This document shows, one piece after another, positions 11,717-23,831 of a DNA stretch of 64,000 nt; the first letter of the stretch is position 1, and the number at the start of each line of letters is the position of its first letter. A model generated the notes under the pieces. It did no database searches. It saw only the letters and a program-made list of their open reading frames with translations, and was not told the origin of the DNA. The translations under genes and the position numbers were made by a program. Source of the stretch: Bufo bufo. Lineage: Eukaryota; Chordata; Amphibia; Anura; Bufonidae. The stretch is from NCBI RefSeq assembly GCF_905171765.1, contig NC_053390.1, positions 585,058,471 to 585,122,470 of the forward strand. The letters run 5' to 3'.

Positions 11717-12071
11717 ATGATATTACAGCAGATTATTGAGAAGGAAGCGTTCCTTCCTGACAATCTGCTGATCGCTAGCGGAGGAGACCACTGCATTTAC
11801 ATGCAGCGTTCTCCTCCAGAGTATGGGGAGGAATGATCGCTAATGCCATTGCTCTTCCCCATACTGACTCGTTGTTTGCCACAAGAGATTGTGTTTACAC
11901 AGCACAATCTTCTGCCTGCAAACGATCATATTACTTGATGAACAAGCATTTCATTCGTTCATCGGGTAATCGGTAGTACATTTACACTGCCCAATCATCG
12001 CTAATGAGCATTACTTATGAACGCTCGTTGGCGATAATCTGTGCGATTCTCGGCCCTTGTAAAGTGCCCTT

Positions 12072-13686
12072 AAATTCTCAACCCAGTGACCAGTATAGAT
12101 AAGACTTCCAGTCCAGGTGTTACAGAGCCAGAAGGCTCCATCCACCATGTAGTGGCTGTGTTAGGGTGCTGGAAAACTACTACACAGTGGAAGAAGAGAT
12201 GCATACTTATTGCAAAAAGAGAAAGGGTGTTGAGAAATTCTAATCCTAATGTTATTGCATATTGGCCATTTCTTAAAGATAAAAAGTTGGAAAACAAGGA
12301 TTAAAGCAGGAAGAAAACCAATAACCAAAAAAAAGGGATAGTGGGAATGAAAAGATAATGGGGCTCAACATAAGAGTATATTGACGCGTAATGAATATGG
12401 TATGTACATAAGTGTAGACAAATAGGTATTAAACATGGTGTAAAAAATGATTTAAAAGCAATATAAATTCTATATGGACAATCTTGAAGAAAAAGTTAAA
12501 GATAAAGTTCAGCTTCATAATAAGTTGTGTGTGAATTGTGAAGGTGAAAGTGAATGTCCATGACAGAATGATGTAACATAGTAAAAGTGCAGTCTCACAG
12601 TATGGTTTTATATCTCCTCCCAGGGTCTGTCCATCTACATGAATGTCCCACTTTGGGTCCAGGGTGGACCGGAAATGGAGGAAAAGAGACCACACCTTGG
12701 TGACAGTCTTTTTTTAATCCCTTCATCCTGCCTGGCAATATCAAAATGGGTTCAAAGGGGTACCTTGTAGTGGAGAACCCATTTTAAGCTGGGAGACACA
12801 ATGATTTGCCTGATAAAAATGTTGAGGTATGAGCAAAGGAAGATTTTTGCTTCTAATATCTGAATTATCTTAGGATCTGCTATCTAATATACAGTATATT
12901 GGGCAGTTGCTCCAGCATACACGAGACCACAAGGCCATTTCATCATGTTAACAACAAAAGAGGACTCTCGTGAAAAGAAGCCTCTTACTTCAAAAGATTG
13001 AAAAGTTTGCGGATGATACCCCTTATCACTGACGTAAAAAAAGGATTAACTAACGTAAAGACTTTTGGATGGGCTCTTGACAGAATAGACCAGGGCCTCT
13101 ACAGTACATAATGTATTCTGTATTTCTGAAAGAAATTTGTCCAACAACTCCTGTATTTGTTTGTCCCTCAAAACAGGATCACTAACAATTCTATGTAGAT
13201 GCTGAAGTTTCAATTTGGGTAGAGATAATTTTATCTAATCTAAACTAGTAATCGTATCTAAACTAGTATGTGAAAATAAATCATAAGAAATGTGGAGACC
13301 ATTTTCTGATAAAATTATGCACAGCATGATTGATCCCAACATACTCCTTTATAGGTCAGTGTGATCCTTAAAATTTATTACAACTTGAATTTTTTCTGAA
13401 AAACAGTAATATGTGAACTCAGGCTTACTTGTGCAGTTTCTCTATATGGAAAGTAATTCCTCCATTGTGGTGCCATCTGCAGTGAAATCAGACATCACTG
13501 CCTACTTTCTAAGGGTACTGATTGTGGCAGTATAGTGCCTTATGTCTTTACCCAGCCTGTACCACCAAAAATCCTTGTATTCCTTTTGCAATGCTGTGAA
13601 AATTGCTGCAAAAAATGCAGTTGGACTGCACTGTGTGAATACATATTGAACTAAGTTATTCACCAAAGTCTTGCGAGACTTCGAGT
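12072..13686. other. Unassigned AT-rich stretch
   Basis: No frame with a recognisable domain and no clear termini. The sequence is mostly non-repetitive to the eye; a small repeat of ATCTAAACTAGTA(A/T) occurs near 13237-13270. Confidence 0.4.
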
Positions 13687-14134
13687 CTGGGGCGGACTGG
13701 AACTTAAAGTGGCCCTGGAAGAAAAACCTAAAAATGGCCCCATTTCGTAAGCAGGTCCAAATTACCAGAAGGCAAGCAGCACAAGTAGGCGGGGGCAACA
13801 ATACCACAGTGCAAAATACCATCCCAGCAGAACCAAATAACACAGTATAGCACAATATACTGCCCCAAAACTGGCCCTCTGTGGTGGCCATCATCTTCTG
13901 TCCTCCTCCTCCAGTTGTCTATGGGGCAGGGGGCATAGGAGGTGTGGGCCACAGCAGTTGAATTCAGGAGGGCATGTGTGGTCACTAGCTGGGTACATCA
14001 GAACCTGATTCTTACAGTGTTAATTACTGCTCAGAGCTCATTATGTACCCGGTCAGAGGAGGACTTGGGTGGCCTCCTGAGGCATCGGCCCAATGGTAAA
14101 TTTCCCTGTACGGTCTATGGCCAATCCGCCCCTG
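13687..14134. mobile_element. hAT-like MITE
   Basis: The ends read CTGGGGCGGACTGG and, inverted, CAGGGGCGGATTGG. The flanks CTTCGAGT and CTTTGGGA match at 5 of 8 positions, compatible with an old 8 bp duplication. No transposase inside. Confidence 0.5.
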
Positions 14135-14155
14135 CTTTGGGAATAACTCACTTTG

Positions 14156-14460
14156 CCTCGTCGGAAGCCATACATTTTAATGCTGTACAGAGACGGATCT
14201 CCGTACAGCATTAAAGCAAAGTTTTGAGTGAAGCAGCTTTGGGTCTAGGATCCAAAGCTCACTTTGCTCATCCATAAACACAACAGCTAACAGAAGACAT
14301 TTGCTATGATAAATTTTGCTGCACTGCACACATGTACAGGGCAAAATATTTAACCATGGCCTAATACTGACGCTATGTAACGCAAAAGCTAACAGAAGGC
14401 ATTTGCTGTGATAAATTTTGCTCCACTGCACACGTGTACAGGATGAAATATTTAATCCAA
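14156..14460. repeat. Small hairpin and a 60 bp direct duplication
   Basis: TTTAATGCTGTACAGAGA and its complement form a hairpin at 14178-14214. A module AGCTAACAGAAG(A/G)CATTTGCT ... CACTGCACAC(A/G)TGTACAGG occurs at about 14286-14340 and again at 14388-14441. Confidence 0.65.
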
Positions 14461-14695
14461 GGTCTGATGGGGGTATCTAATGTCTGATGAGAAATGAGGG
14501 TCTGGTTTGGAGGGTCTGATCTGAAGTCTGATGAGGATTAGAGGTCTGATCTGAGTTCTGATGAGGACTGGGGGTCTGATTTGGGGGTCTGATTTGAAGT
14601 TTGATGATTGGGGGTCTGATCTGATCTATTTTCTGCCTCTAAATCCTAGGTGTGTCTTATGGTCCAGTGCGTCTTATGGAGTAAAATATATGCTA
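14461..14695 (+). repeat. GGTCTGAT minisatellite with a MITE end
   Basis: Irregular repeats of GGGGGTCTGATTTG and GTCTGATGAGGA are followed by CCTCTAAATCCTAGGTGTGTCTTATGG. The same order of modules occurs at 20035-20211, so this is one repeat family present twice in the window. Confidence 0.65.
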
Positions 14696-15224
14696 CATAT
14701 ATGTAACATTCTGGACTGTATACTAAATCATATGTGTCCCCTGCATGCCCAATCTTATGGGAAAGTCCTTTGATTAGAACTGACATATTAGTAACCAAAT
14801 TGTCTGAACGTAACTAAGTTATATGACTAAGACCACCAGAGCTCAAACTGCACTGAGTACACTAATGTCAGGTATAAATAATGTACAGACTGAATAAATG
14901 TAATAATTATGGTGCTACAGCAGGATATATTGCAAAAATAAAACCGTGGCTAATATGAACAGGGGTCAACATAAATCATAATAGTGGGCCCATAACTAAT
15001 ATGACCAGAAGCCAACCTGGAATATAGTGCCTGCCTTTCCTACATCAGTTTCAATAATGAAACATGAGATCTGTTTTCAAATTAAGGCCCTGGTATTCAA
15101 TTGGAAAATACATAAAGCTGAAAAAGACCAGTTACCTCCTCTTACTCGTTTATGAACCGTTTATTGCTTCAACATTCTGCCATAAAATGCCAACCAATAG
15201 TTGGTATAGATTTAAACCAAGGAA
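14696..15224. other. Unassigned, no gene seen
   Basis: AT-rich sequence without recognisable coding or repeat termini. Confidence 0.35.
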
Positions 15225-15744
15225 AGGGGGGAGTGGAGCCTTACATATACTTGGCACTAAAGACAGAGACATTATATACTGGTACTTAGGGTGGCTCTAC
15301 AGGGGGGACATTATATACTGGTAATACGGGGGCACTACAGGGGGAGCATTATATACTATCACTACCAAGGAAGCATTATGTACTGGTACTACAGTTATGC
15401 TGGTACTATGGAGGGCGGAGTAGGAAGAGCATGATATACTTACTGGCACTACAGATAGGCATTATATTTATACTGGCACTGCAAGAAAGGGCAAAGAAAA
15501 ATTATATACTGGAACTATATGTGTGTGTGTGTGTGTGTGTGTATATATTTGCACCACAGGGGGCATTATAATACAGGGGGGACTACAGGGGAGTTATAAC
15601 TGCAGGGCAGCATTAGAACTATATGGAGCACTGCAGGAGCGGAATTATTAATACTGGGGACACTATAGTGATATTACTACCAGGGGAAACGTATGGGTAT
15701 TATTATTATTGGACACAATATGGAGGGCATTGCTAATAATGGGG
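15225..15744 (+). repeat. ATTATATACTGG minisatellite and (GT)n
   Basis: Imperfect units of about 30-45 bp contain CATTATATACTGGTACTAC and GGGGGCACTACAGGGG. A run of GT repeats lies at about 15520-15542. Confidence 0.75.
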
Positions 15745-16110
15745 GCATTCTGGGGTTCGTATAAATTTGGGGGCTGATCTGGGGTCTCCATAAATTTGAG
15801 GTTTTATCTCACATCTGCCTAACTTTGGGAGCTGATCTGGGATCTGTATAAATTTGGTGTTTATATAAATTTGGAGCTCATCTGGGGTCTGCATAAATTT
15901 GATGGCTGTTTTTGGAGTCTGCATAAATATTGAGGCTGATCTGGGGTCTGTATAAATTTTGGTGCTGATCTGGGGTCTGTATAAATTTTGGTGCTGATCT
16001 GGCACCTGTATAAATTTGGCAGCTGATCTGGCGCCTGTATACATTTGGCAGATGATCTGGCGTCTTCATAAATGTGGGGGCTGATCTGGTAATCTGTATA
16101 AATTTGGCAG
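15745..16110 (+). repeat. About 30 bp minisatellite, roughly 12 copies
   Basis: The unit resembles GCTGATCTGGGGTCTGTATAAATTTGG and varies between copies. Peptides read from either strand simply repeat and are not genes. Confidence 0.85.
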
Positions 16111-16554
16111 CTCATTTGCAAAATATGTAACAGTCCCCCTCTACCATGTGCCATATAGTAATACTGGTTTCTTCTTATGTGACAGAGGGGGACTGCACAC
16201 CATTGACCAAAGACACCTGTATGTGATGGGCTGGACCAAATGGAGAAGAATAGGAAAGTGAACAATTCAAATCTCTGGAGTCGTCACCTGTAAGTCATTA
16301 GATCTGCCCTTGACTGTTTCTTTTAAAATGTTTCATTCTCTTTTATAGAAAGTAATGTCACTTTAAATTGATTCGGCGTGGGCAATTTGCCTGCTCTGTC
16401 TTGGGCACTAAATGCATTGCCCCATGACTTTCCTCTTGAAATCCTGCACATGAGAGATGAGCAAAGATATGAAAAATTCAAATCAGCTGCTTCGACAAAT
16501 TTTACAAAGAAATTTGATTTGTAACAAATTACTTTGTATTTGTATTTCTTTGTA
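16111..16554. other. Unassigned; includes a fragment with a hAT-like end
   Basis: GAGAGATGAGCAAAGATATG at about 16452 matches the left terminus of the hAT MITE at 19009. The matching right end was not found, possibly because the LTR-like segment at 16555 interrupts it. Confidence 0.4.
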
Positions 16555-17182
16555 TGTAGCAGGTGTAATGATGAGGAATGGCGTTCATGCTGCCCCCGTC
16601 ATTGAACCCCTTGGGGAGGGGAGGGACACCTGAATGACAACAGAAGGGAAAAGACAAAGAACTAGGCCTCAAGGCTAGGGAGAGGGGAAAGGTCACCTAC
16701 TAGGAAACACCTAGAACTGGCCCTAACTCCTGTCAGTATGTATAGACCCTGAAGTTGGGAAAATACATACGCCGGAACCTAAACCCTAGGAGCCCTGAAA
16801 TGCCCTAGAGGTAGTGACAGGGAATGAGACTACTGGTCCCTTCCCAGGTGAACGAACCAGTGTCTCCCTGAGTCCTAGTAACAACAAGCACAAGGGAACA
16901 ACCAAATACAAAAAGCAGTACAACTAATCTTATAGAAAATGAATGAGCAGGAACACAGGTAAGGTCCACACACCAACTCTTCCAAATCCAAGCAGAGAAT
17001 ATCAACCGCATGGTATGAAGTGTGAGGCCAAACTGAATAGGGAAGCAGTAATGACCACAAGCTGCACCTGAAAAGAGGTGTGGTCATTACCAAAAACAAC
17101 ACTGAGAATCAAGAGACTGCCAGTTAACCTCACATGCAGTCTCTCAGATATTCTAACCTCTGTCAAAGAAGGTACCGTGACA
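16555..17182 (-). mobile_element. Probable solo LTR (Gypsy type)
   Basis: On the minus strand the segment begins TGTCACGGTACCTTCT and ends CCTGCTACA, with the general look of the Gypsy LTR at 38-42 kb. No internal region lies on either side. The flanks TTGTA and TTCAG do not form a clear target duplication, so the call is tentative. Confidence 0.45.
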
Positions 17183-17324
17183 TTCAGATGCTGCGTTCAT
17201 TGCTTATCTGAGGCCCAATTTACGTCATATGTCACCCTGCACAAGATTTTGTGGGGTTTCTGCAATCTAGATGGCCACAACGGCCTCTACGTGAGCAAAT
17301 GGATAAGGTGAGAATTTTTTTTAT

Positions 17325-17764
17325 TTATCACATTCAGTGTCCTCCTGATGGTGGACTCATGAACGTTATCATTAGCTAATGTGAGAAAGGCTTTTAGATC
17401 CTTAGAGGTTACCTCCTGGGGAGGGTAATAATGGTCTTGAATTTCCTCCATTTGTACACAATCTGATTATGGATTGGTGGAATGAAGTCCAAACACTCTA
17501 GAGATGGTTTTGCAACCTTTTCTGGCCTGATGAGCATCAACAATGCTTCTTCTGAGATCCTCAGACATTTTCTTTGTTCATGCCATGACACACTTCCACA
17601 AATGTGTTGTGAAGATCAGAATTACATCGATAGATTTTTTTGACCCATCATTTATCTTTATCTACTCTAGTATTTTCATGAAAACCTGATATATTTTTAG
17701 GTCAAATTTATGCAGAAATATACAAAATTCTGAGGGGATCACAAACTTTCAAGCACCACTGTTG
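17325..17764 (-). mobile_element. Tc1 fragment, left end and transposase N-terminus
   Basis: Reading on the minus strand from about 17764, an ACAGTGGTGCTTGAAAGTTT-type terminus is followed by a short leader. A decayed N-terminal transposase segment follows near 17590-17330 with MSEDLRR-like and IVYKWRKFKTI motifs, the helix-turn-helix part of Tc1 transposases. The catalytic half and right end are absent. Confidence 0.65.
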
Positions 17765-18149
17765 TATAGTTTTTTACTACACAATAAATAAAAGTATGGT
17801 AGGCAAAAAATAGTTTTATGTTGCCCCTTTCCAAGAACCACAACTTATAATTTTTGTTTCCATTGATGTAGTTGCATGTGGGCTTGTTTTTTGCAGGACA
17901 AGATGTAGTTTTCATGGGATTTATTGATTAACGTTTAATATTTTTGTAATGGAGGGCGAGGAAGCAGTTTTTCATGTTGTTAAGTGTGGGTTTTAAACAT
18001 GTTATCTTTATTATATTGGTTGTGACTAACGGCGATATCGTATTTGTTTCTGTTTTTGATACTTTTACAAAATAAAACTTTTTATTGAAACTATTTTTTT
18101 TTCTATTAAACATTATTAACCTTTTGTACAATTTAAGAGTCAAAAAAGA
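17765..18149. other. Unassigned repeat remnant
   Basis: A segment around 17850-17960 (TGATGTAGTTGCATGTGGGCTTG ... TTTTGCAGGACAAGATGTAG) looks like internal sequence of a TTAA-type element, but no ends are visible. Confidence 0.3.
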
Positions 18150-19008
18150 ACTTTGCAAAAGTATGGGAACCCAAGGAGATTTGAGCTCTCAAATAACTCT
18201 GACTAGGTCTCAGACCTTAAAAAGCCTGTTAGGGTTAAGGCTTGTGCACTATTATCCTTAGGAAAGGCCCGGTGATGTAAATTTCAAAGCTTTATAAATA
18301 CCCAGACTCCTCTAACCTTGTCCCAAAAAACAGCAACCATGGGTTCTGCTAAGCAGCTACTTAAAACTCTGAAAATGAAAATGTTTGAGGCTTACAAAGC
18401 AGGATAAGGCTTTAAGAAGATAGTAAAGCATTTTCAGGTTGCCATTTCCTTAGTTCGAAATGTATTTAACAGGAACAGTGGCGATCAAGAGAAGGTATGA
18501 AAGACCAAAAAAAATTCAGAGGCTTCTAGGATTGCTTGAAAGGGAAATCAGAAATCCCGCTTGACTGCAAAAGACCTTCAAGAAGATTTAACAGACTCTG
18601 AAGTTGTGGTCTACTGTTCAGCAACACCTGCACAAATAGAAGAGTCATCAGAAGAAAACTTTTACTGCGTCCTCCCCAAAAAATTCTGCATCAGAAGTTT
18701 GGAAAATAACATCTAAACAAGCCTGGTGCATTTTGGAAACAAGTTGTGTGGACCATTGAGGTTAAAATAAAACTCTTTAGCTACAATGAGTAAAGGATAT
18801 TTAGAGAAAAAAATGGCACATCATTTCATAAAAAGAACACCTCTGCAACCATTAAGAATGGATGTGGATCAATCGAGCTTTGGGGATGTGTTACAGCTAA
18901 TGGGATGGGGAACATTTCACAAGTAGAGGAAAGAATGGTTTTAATGAAATTCCAGCAAAAAAGTTGAAAACACGATGGCGTCTACAAATGGATAATGATC
19001 CTAAACAT

Positions 19009-19342
19009 TAGAGATGAGCAAAGTTATTTATTAATCTTGATTGAAGACACTGCGTGAATTCTCGCGTAGTGATGTGATGATGCCATCACAATGGCTGGGC
19101 ACGGCGACATCATACTTCACCGCATGCAAGACTATGCATTGTTTCTACTATCAAGATGTCCGAGATGGCCTCTTCGCATGCCCATAGACGAGATGAATAT
19201 TTTTTTTTTTGTTTTTACATCCTTTTCAGGGAAAATTTATTCTTTACCATGAAGCGCAAGGAAATTCGGCTCCGCGAAAAATTGGATTTTCCTGAAATTT
19301 GGATCGAAATCAATTTGTTTGAATTCCATTCGCTCAACACTA
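19009..19342. mobile_element. hAT MITE inside the old Tc1
   Basis: The ends are TAGAGATGAGCAAAG and, inverted, TAGTGTTGAGCGAAT. The flanks CTAAACAT (19001-19008) and CTAAACAC (19343-19350) are an 8 bp duplication with one mismatch. The termini are related to the large hAT at 35134 and the MITE at 47475. Confidence 0.82.
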
Positions 19343-19603
19343 CTAAACACACCTCAATATCCACAATAGACTACATCAAAAGGTGCAAGCTGAAGGTTTT
19401 ACCATGACCCTGATCTGAACATCATTGAAAATCTAGGGGGAGATCTCAAAAGAGCAGTGCATGCAAGACGGTCCAGGAATCTCACAGAACTGGAAGACTT
19501 TTGCAAGGATGAGTGTATAAAAATCTCTCAAGCAAGAATTTAAACACTGGCTGACTACAAAAAGATTTACAAGCTATGACACTTGCCAAAGAGAGTGCAA
19601 CCA

Positions 19604-20211
19604 CCACATTTTTCGCCCCATATGATGCCCCTGCGTCTTATGGGGCGAAAAATAATGAAGCGCTTCCATTATGTACTCACCGCTTCCTGGTCCTCGGCTG
19701 TCGGCTGTGCAGGGCTGCGCACAGAGTGAGGGTGTTCTGTGACCTCACGCTGTGCGCTCCAGTTCACAGAGCACAGCCAACAGCAGGATGAAGAGGATTG
19801 CGATGGTGAGGAGCGGTGGCATCCAGGAGCAGGAGAGGTAAGTGTTTTATTTTATTTTATTTGCGCTGATGGCTGGGGGCTGACATGAGGGCTGATGGCT
19901 GACATAAGGGCTGATGGGTGACATGAGGGCGGATGGATGGCTGACATGAGGGCTGATGGATGACTGACATGTGGGCTGATGGATGACTGACATGTGGGCT
20001 GATAGATGGCTGAAGATTGGGGAGTTGAGCTGAGGCATTGGGGGTCTGATTTGAGGTCTGATTGACATTGGGGTCTGATTGGGGCTGTAAGCTGAGGTCT
20101 GATTAACATTGGGGGTCTGATTGCTGGTCTGACCTGAGGTGTAATGGAAAATATTTTTTTCTTATTGTCCTCCTCTAAAACCTATGTGCGTCTTATAGGG
20201 CCAAAAATACA
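19604..20211. mobile_element. MITE with CGCCCCATA / TATAGGGCC ends and internal minisatellite
   Basis: It opens with a hairpin (TTTTTCGCCCCATA ... TATGGGGCGAAAAA) and closes with GTGCGTCTTATAGGGCCAAA. It contains GGCTGATGG(A/C)TGACATGAGG repeats (19868-20010) and the GGGGTCTGATT repeats also seen at 14461. It interrupts the right part of the old Tc1. No clear target duplication. Confidence 0.6.
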
Positions 20212-20451
20212 TTAAGTACTAGCTAAGCAAGGTGCCCAAAGTTTTGCTTATGGCCCTTTTTCTTTTTTGTTATTTTGAAAATGTAAAAGATGAAAATAAA
20301 AAAATAATTGTTATTGCTTAAAATACTAATGGAATGTGTTATCTTTAACTTTATGCCTTTTGGAGATCATATAATCTTTAACTTGCTTAACTGTTCAGTC
20401 CAGTAACTGTAATTTTGACAAGGGGTGCCCAAATGTTTGCATGCCACTGTA

Positions 20452-21020
20452 CATCCAGCATACAAACGAAGTATATCTTATGAGTAAATGAGATGTTTTA
20501 AACTCTAGATGCAATAACTGTAAGAACAAAGGTTTGGTATGTAATTCCCTCCATTTTCCACTTTCTCATTGGCTGAAGACTTGGTAGTGAGCTCCACTGG
20601 AATGTGAATCAATTTCTGAAGACAGTAAGTTCAGCTTGTTACAGTGATGTAGTTAACATGGAATTATTCCATGTTCATACAAAATCGGGAAAGAAAAATG
20701 GCAAACCTATAAAAACAATTCTGAATAATAAAAAAAATATAGAAAAGTTAAGTGTTACTTGATTCCTCTTTAAAGAGGAACTGTCACCTCCCCTGACATG
20801 TTTGTTTTAGTTCCTACCTCTATTTTCCATATACTGTAATAACAATTCTGGGGTATCTATTTTTAAAACTCTGTGTTGTGTTGTGTTGTGTTATGTTGTT
20901 CCTCTGTTATACTTATTAGAAATGTATTGGGTAACTGACAGCCGACCTATACACCTATTTAATCAGTGCTGCCAGGGTCAAACTGTGTAGGGGAAGACAC
21001 CATTGGAAAAAAAAAAAGCA
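20452..21020. other. Unassigned, no gene seen
   Basis: Contains a short (TTGTG)n run near 20873-20893 and an AGAGGAACTGTCACCTCCCC word suggestive of a dispersed repeat end. No termini can be matched. Confidence 0.35.
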
Positions 21021-21067
21021 CAGAAAACAGATAATAATGCACTAACACAATAAATGCAATCATTATA

Positions 21068-22650
21068 CACTGCTCAAAAAAATAAAGGGAACACTTAAAC
21101 AACACAATGTAACTCCAAGTCAATCACACTTCTGTGAAATCAAACTGTCCACTTAGGAAGCAACACTGAGTGACAATCAATTTCACATGCTGCTGTGCAA
21201 ATGGGATAGACAACAGGTGGAAATTATAGGCAATTAGCAAGACACCCCCAATAAAGGAGTGGTTCTGCAGGTGGTTACCACAGACCACTTCTCAGTTCCT
21301 ATGCTTCCTGGCTGATGTTTTGGTCACTTTAGAATGCTGGCGGTGCTTTCACTCTAGTGGTAGCATGAGACGGAGTCTACAACCCACACAAGTGGCTCAG
21401 GTAGTGCAGCTTATCCAGGATGGCACATCAATGCGAGCTGTGGCAAGAAGGTTTGCTCTGTCTGTCAGCGTAGTGTCCAGAGCATGGAGGCGCTACCAGG
21501 AGACAGGCCAATACATCAGGAGACGTGGAGGAGGCCGTAGGAGGGCAACAACCCAGCAGTAGGACCGCTACCTCCGCCTTTGTGCAAGGAGGAACAGGAG
21601 GAGCACTGCCAGAGCCCTGCAAAATGACCTCCAGCAGACCACAAATGTGCATGTGTCTGCTCAAACGGTCAGAAACAGACTCCATGAGGGTGATATGAGG
21701 GCCCGACGTCCACAGGTGGGGGTTGTGCTTACAGCCCAACACCGTGCAGGACGTTTGGCATTTGCTAGAGAACACCAAGATTGGCAAATTCGCCACTGGC
21801 GCCCTGTGCTCTTCACAGATGAAAGCAGGTTCACACTGAGCATATGTGACAGACGTGACAGAGTCTGGAGACGTTGTTGAGAACGTTCTGCTGCCTGCAA
21901 CATCCTCCAGCATGACCGGTTTGGCATTGGGTCAGTAATGGTGTGGGGTGGCATTTCTTTGGAGGGCCGCACAGCCCTCCATGTGCTCGCCAGAGGTAGC
22001 CTGACTGCCATTAGGTACCGAGATGAGATCCTCAGACCCCTTGTGAGACCATATGCTGGTGCGGTTGGCCCTGGGTTCCTCCTAATGCAAGACAATGCTA
22101 GACCTCATGTGGCTGGAGTGTGTCAGCAGTTCCTGCAAGACGAAGGCATTGATGCTATGGACTGGCCCGCCCGTTCCCCAGACCTGAATCCAATTGAGCA
22201 CATCTGGGACATCATGTCTCGCTCTATCCACCAACGTCACGTTGCACCACAGACTGTCCAGGAGTAGGCAGATGCTTTAGTCCAGGTCTGGGAGGAGATC
22301 CCTCACGAGACCGTCCGCCACCTCATCAGGAGCATGCACAGGCGTTGTAGGGAGGTCATACAGGCACGTGGAGGCCACACACACTACTGAGCCTCATTTT
22401 GACTTGTTTTAAGGACATTACATCAAAGTTGGATCAGCCTGTAGTGTGTTTTTCCACTTTAATTTTGAGTGTGACTCCAAATCCAGACCTCCCATGGGTT
22501 GAAAAATTTGATTTCCATTTTTTTATTTTTGTGTGATTTTGTTGTCAGCACATTCAACTATGTAAAGAACAAAGTATTTCAGAAGAATATTTAATTAACT
22601 CAGATCTAGGATGTGTTATTTTTGTGTTCCCTTTATTTTTTTGAGCAGTG
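21068..22650 (+). mobile_element. Complete Tc1-like element (1583 bp)
   Basis: Its two 27 bp termini are exact inverted copies, starting CACTGCTCAAAAAAATAAAG, and are flanked by TA. It holds one transposase frame. The perfect ends and single unshifted frame suggest a fairly young copy, inactivated only by point stops. Confidence 0.95.
21365..22390 (+). pseudogene. Tc1 transposase with three in-frame stops
   Basis: This is the DDE transposase that would cut and paste the element. A single frame of 342 codons, the usual Tc1 length, runs from ATG 21365 to TGA 22388. It is interrupted only by TAG 21560, TGA 21878 and TAG 22265. The N-terminus has a helix-turn-helix ([18 protein letters not shown]) and an RRRGGGRRR basic patch. 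Catalytic regions FTDESRF, QDNARPH and SPDLNPIEHIWD supply the three acids. An upstream in-frame Met at 21320 is also possible, but 21365 fits the family better. Confidence 0.92.
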
Positions 22651-23726
22651 TATATTGACTAAGCCCTCACTCTGATATGATAAAATTCAAGACTCTCAGC
22701 CAATACATTTTAATCAAAACACATCTGTGCCCGCCTACCCACACCAAGGTAGTCTCAGTCAGGCAGGTCCTACTTTAAACCTACCTATGCCGTTTTCGGC
22801 ATCTAGGTTCAGGAGAACAGGCCCTGCATATTTATTTATCATATTGTGCAGGATGTTTCTATCTTTGTTTTTTCTCTGTGATTTTTGCTTAGTTTGTAGT
22901 ATACACTTGAGGGAGTGACACCTTCAAGTGTGACTGCGCCTCTATTTTATCCTGGGAGTAGCATTCTTTTGCACTTTTGCCCCTCCTATCAAACAGACAG
23001 CCTTGATTAGGTGGTACATATAGCTGTGCGTGTTCCTCCTCTCATTGGTTGCTGGATGCACATAGAGGTGACTAGGAGCAGCACACTATATGTGCAGGGC
23101 CTGCTCTCCTGAACATAGATGCCCAATGGCATAGGTAAGTTTAGAGTAGGACCACCTTGGCACGGGTATATTGGCTGAGAGTTCCGGATTTTATCATATC
23201 AGAATGAGGGCTTAGTCCGTTGAGCATCTATGTTCAGGTGAGCAGGCCCTGCACATATAGTGTGCTGCTCCTAGTCACCTCTATGTGCATCCAGCAGCCA
23301 ATGAGAGGCCGCCTGTTTGATAGGAGGGGCAAAAGTGCAAAAGAATGCTACTCCCAGGATAAAATAGAAGCGCATTCACACTTGAAGGTGCCACTCCCTC
23401 AAGTGTATACTACAGACTAAGCAAATATCACAGAGAAAAAACAAAGATAGAAACATCCTGCACAATATGATAAATAAAAATGCAGGGCTTGATCTCCTGA
23501 ATATAGATGCCCAACGGCATAGGTAGGTTTAGAGTAGGACCTGCCTGTCTGAGACCACCTTGGTGCAGGTAGGCGGGCACAGATGTGTTTTGATCAAAAT
23601 ATATTGGCTAAGAGTCTCGGATTTTATCATATCAGAGTAAAAGCTTAGTCCATATAAAATGCTTGCATCTATTGTGTTAGTGCATTATTATCTGTTTTCT
23701 GTGGGGATTTTTTTCATAAATGTAGC

Positions 23727-23759
23727 CATGGAAACATAGAAACATAGAAACATAGAATG
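23727..23759 (-). repeat. CR1 3' terminal octamer repeat
   Basis: Three to four copies of CATAGAAA on the plus strand (TTTCTATG on the element strand) end the LINE. This is the usual CR1-type tail used for priming. Confidence 0.85.
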
Positions 23760-23831
23760 TGTCGGCAGATAAGAACCATTTGGCCCATCTAGTCTGCCCA
23801 ATATACTGAATACTATGGATAGCCCCTGGCC

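Larger units (their letters stand above)
1747..12071. mobile_element. Non-autonomous DNA element (MITE) split by the BEL/Pao insertion
   Basis: Only about 23 bp of the left end remain (AAGGTCCCTTAACATAGGAC at 1747). The rest lies right of the retroelement at 11717-12071. Read on the minus strand, the right end begins AAGGGCACTTTACAAGGGCC, about 70 percent matching the left end by eye. The right part contains subpalindromes such as GGAAGCG/CGTTCC and GCATTTACATGC. Superfamily is not certain. Confidence 0.4.
18150..20449 (+). pseudogene. Old Tc1 element with decayed transposase, hit by two MITEs
   Basis: The right end, CAAATGTTTGCATGCCACTG, is followed by TA at 20450-20451. The left end is degraded (TTTGCAAAAGTATGGGAACC near 18153). 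The former transposase spans about 18340-19560 with many stops and shifts, but stretches such as GSAKQLLKTLKMKMFEAY and SIELWGCVTANGMG are still readable. A hAT MITE (19009-19342) and another MITE (about 19604-20211) lie inside, so both are younger. Confidence 0.75.
21021..23703. repeat. Fold-back (palindromic) element with a Tc1 in its left arm
   Basis: The outer ends match in inverted orientation: CAGAAAACAGATAATAATGC at 21021 and its complement ending near 23703. The interior has the order X Y X' Y' X', where X (about 22660-22800) recurs inverted near 23105-23218 and 23500-23650, and Y (about 22800-23100) recurs inverted at 23222-23500. The Tc1 at 21068-22650 has no counterpart in the right arm. 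No coding frame of its own. Confidence 0.82.

Noticed and set aside
15733..16265. Minus-strand frames with repeated QIYTDPRSAPKFIQ-like peptides
   Set aside because: They are translations of the 30 bp minisatellite.
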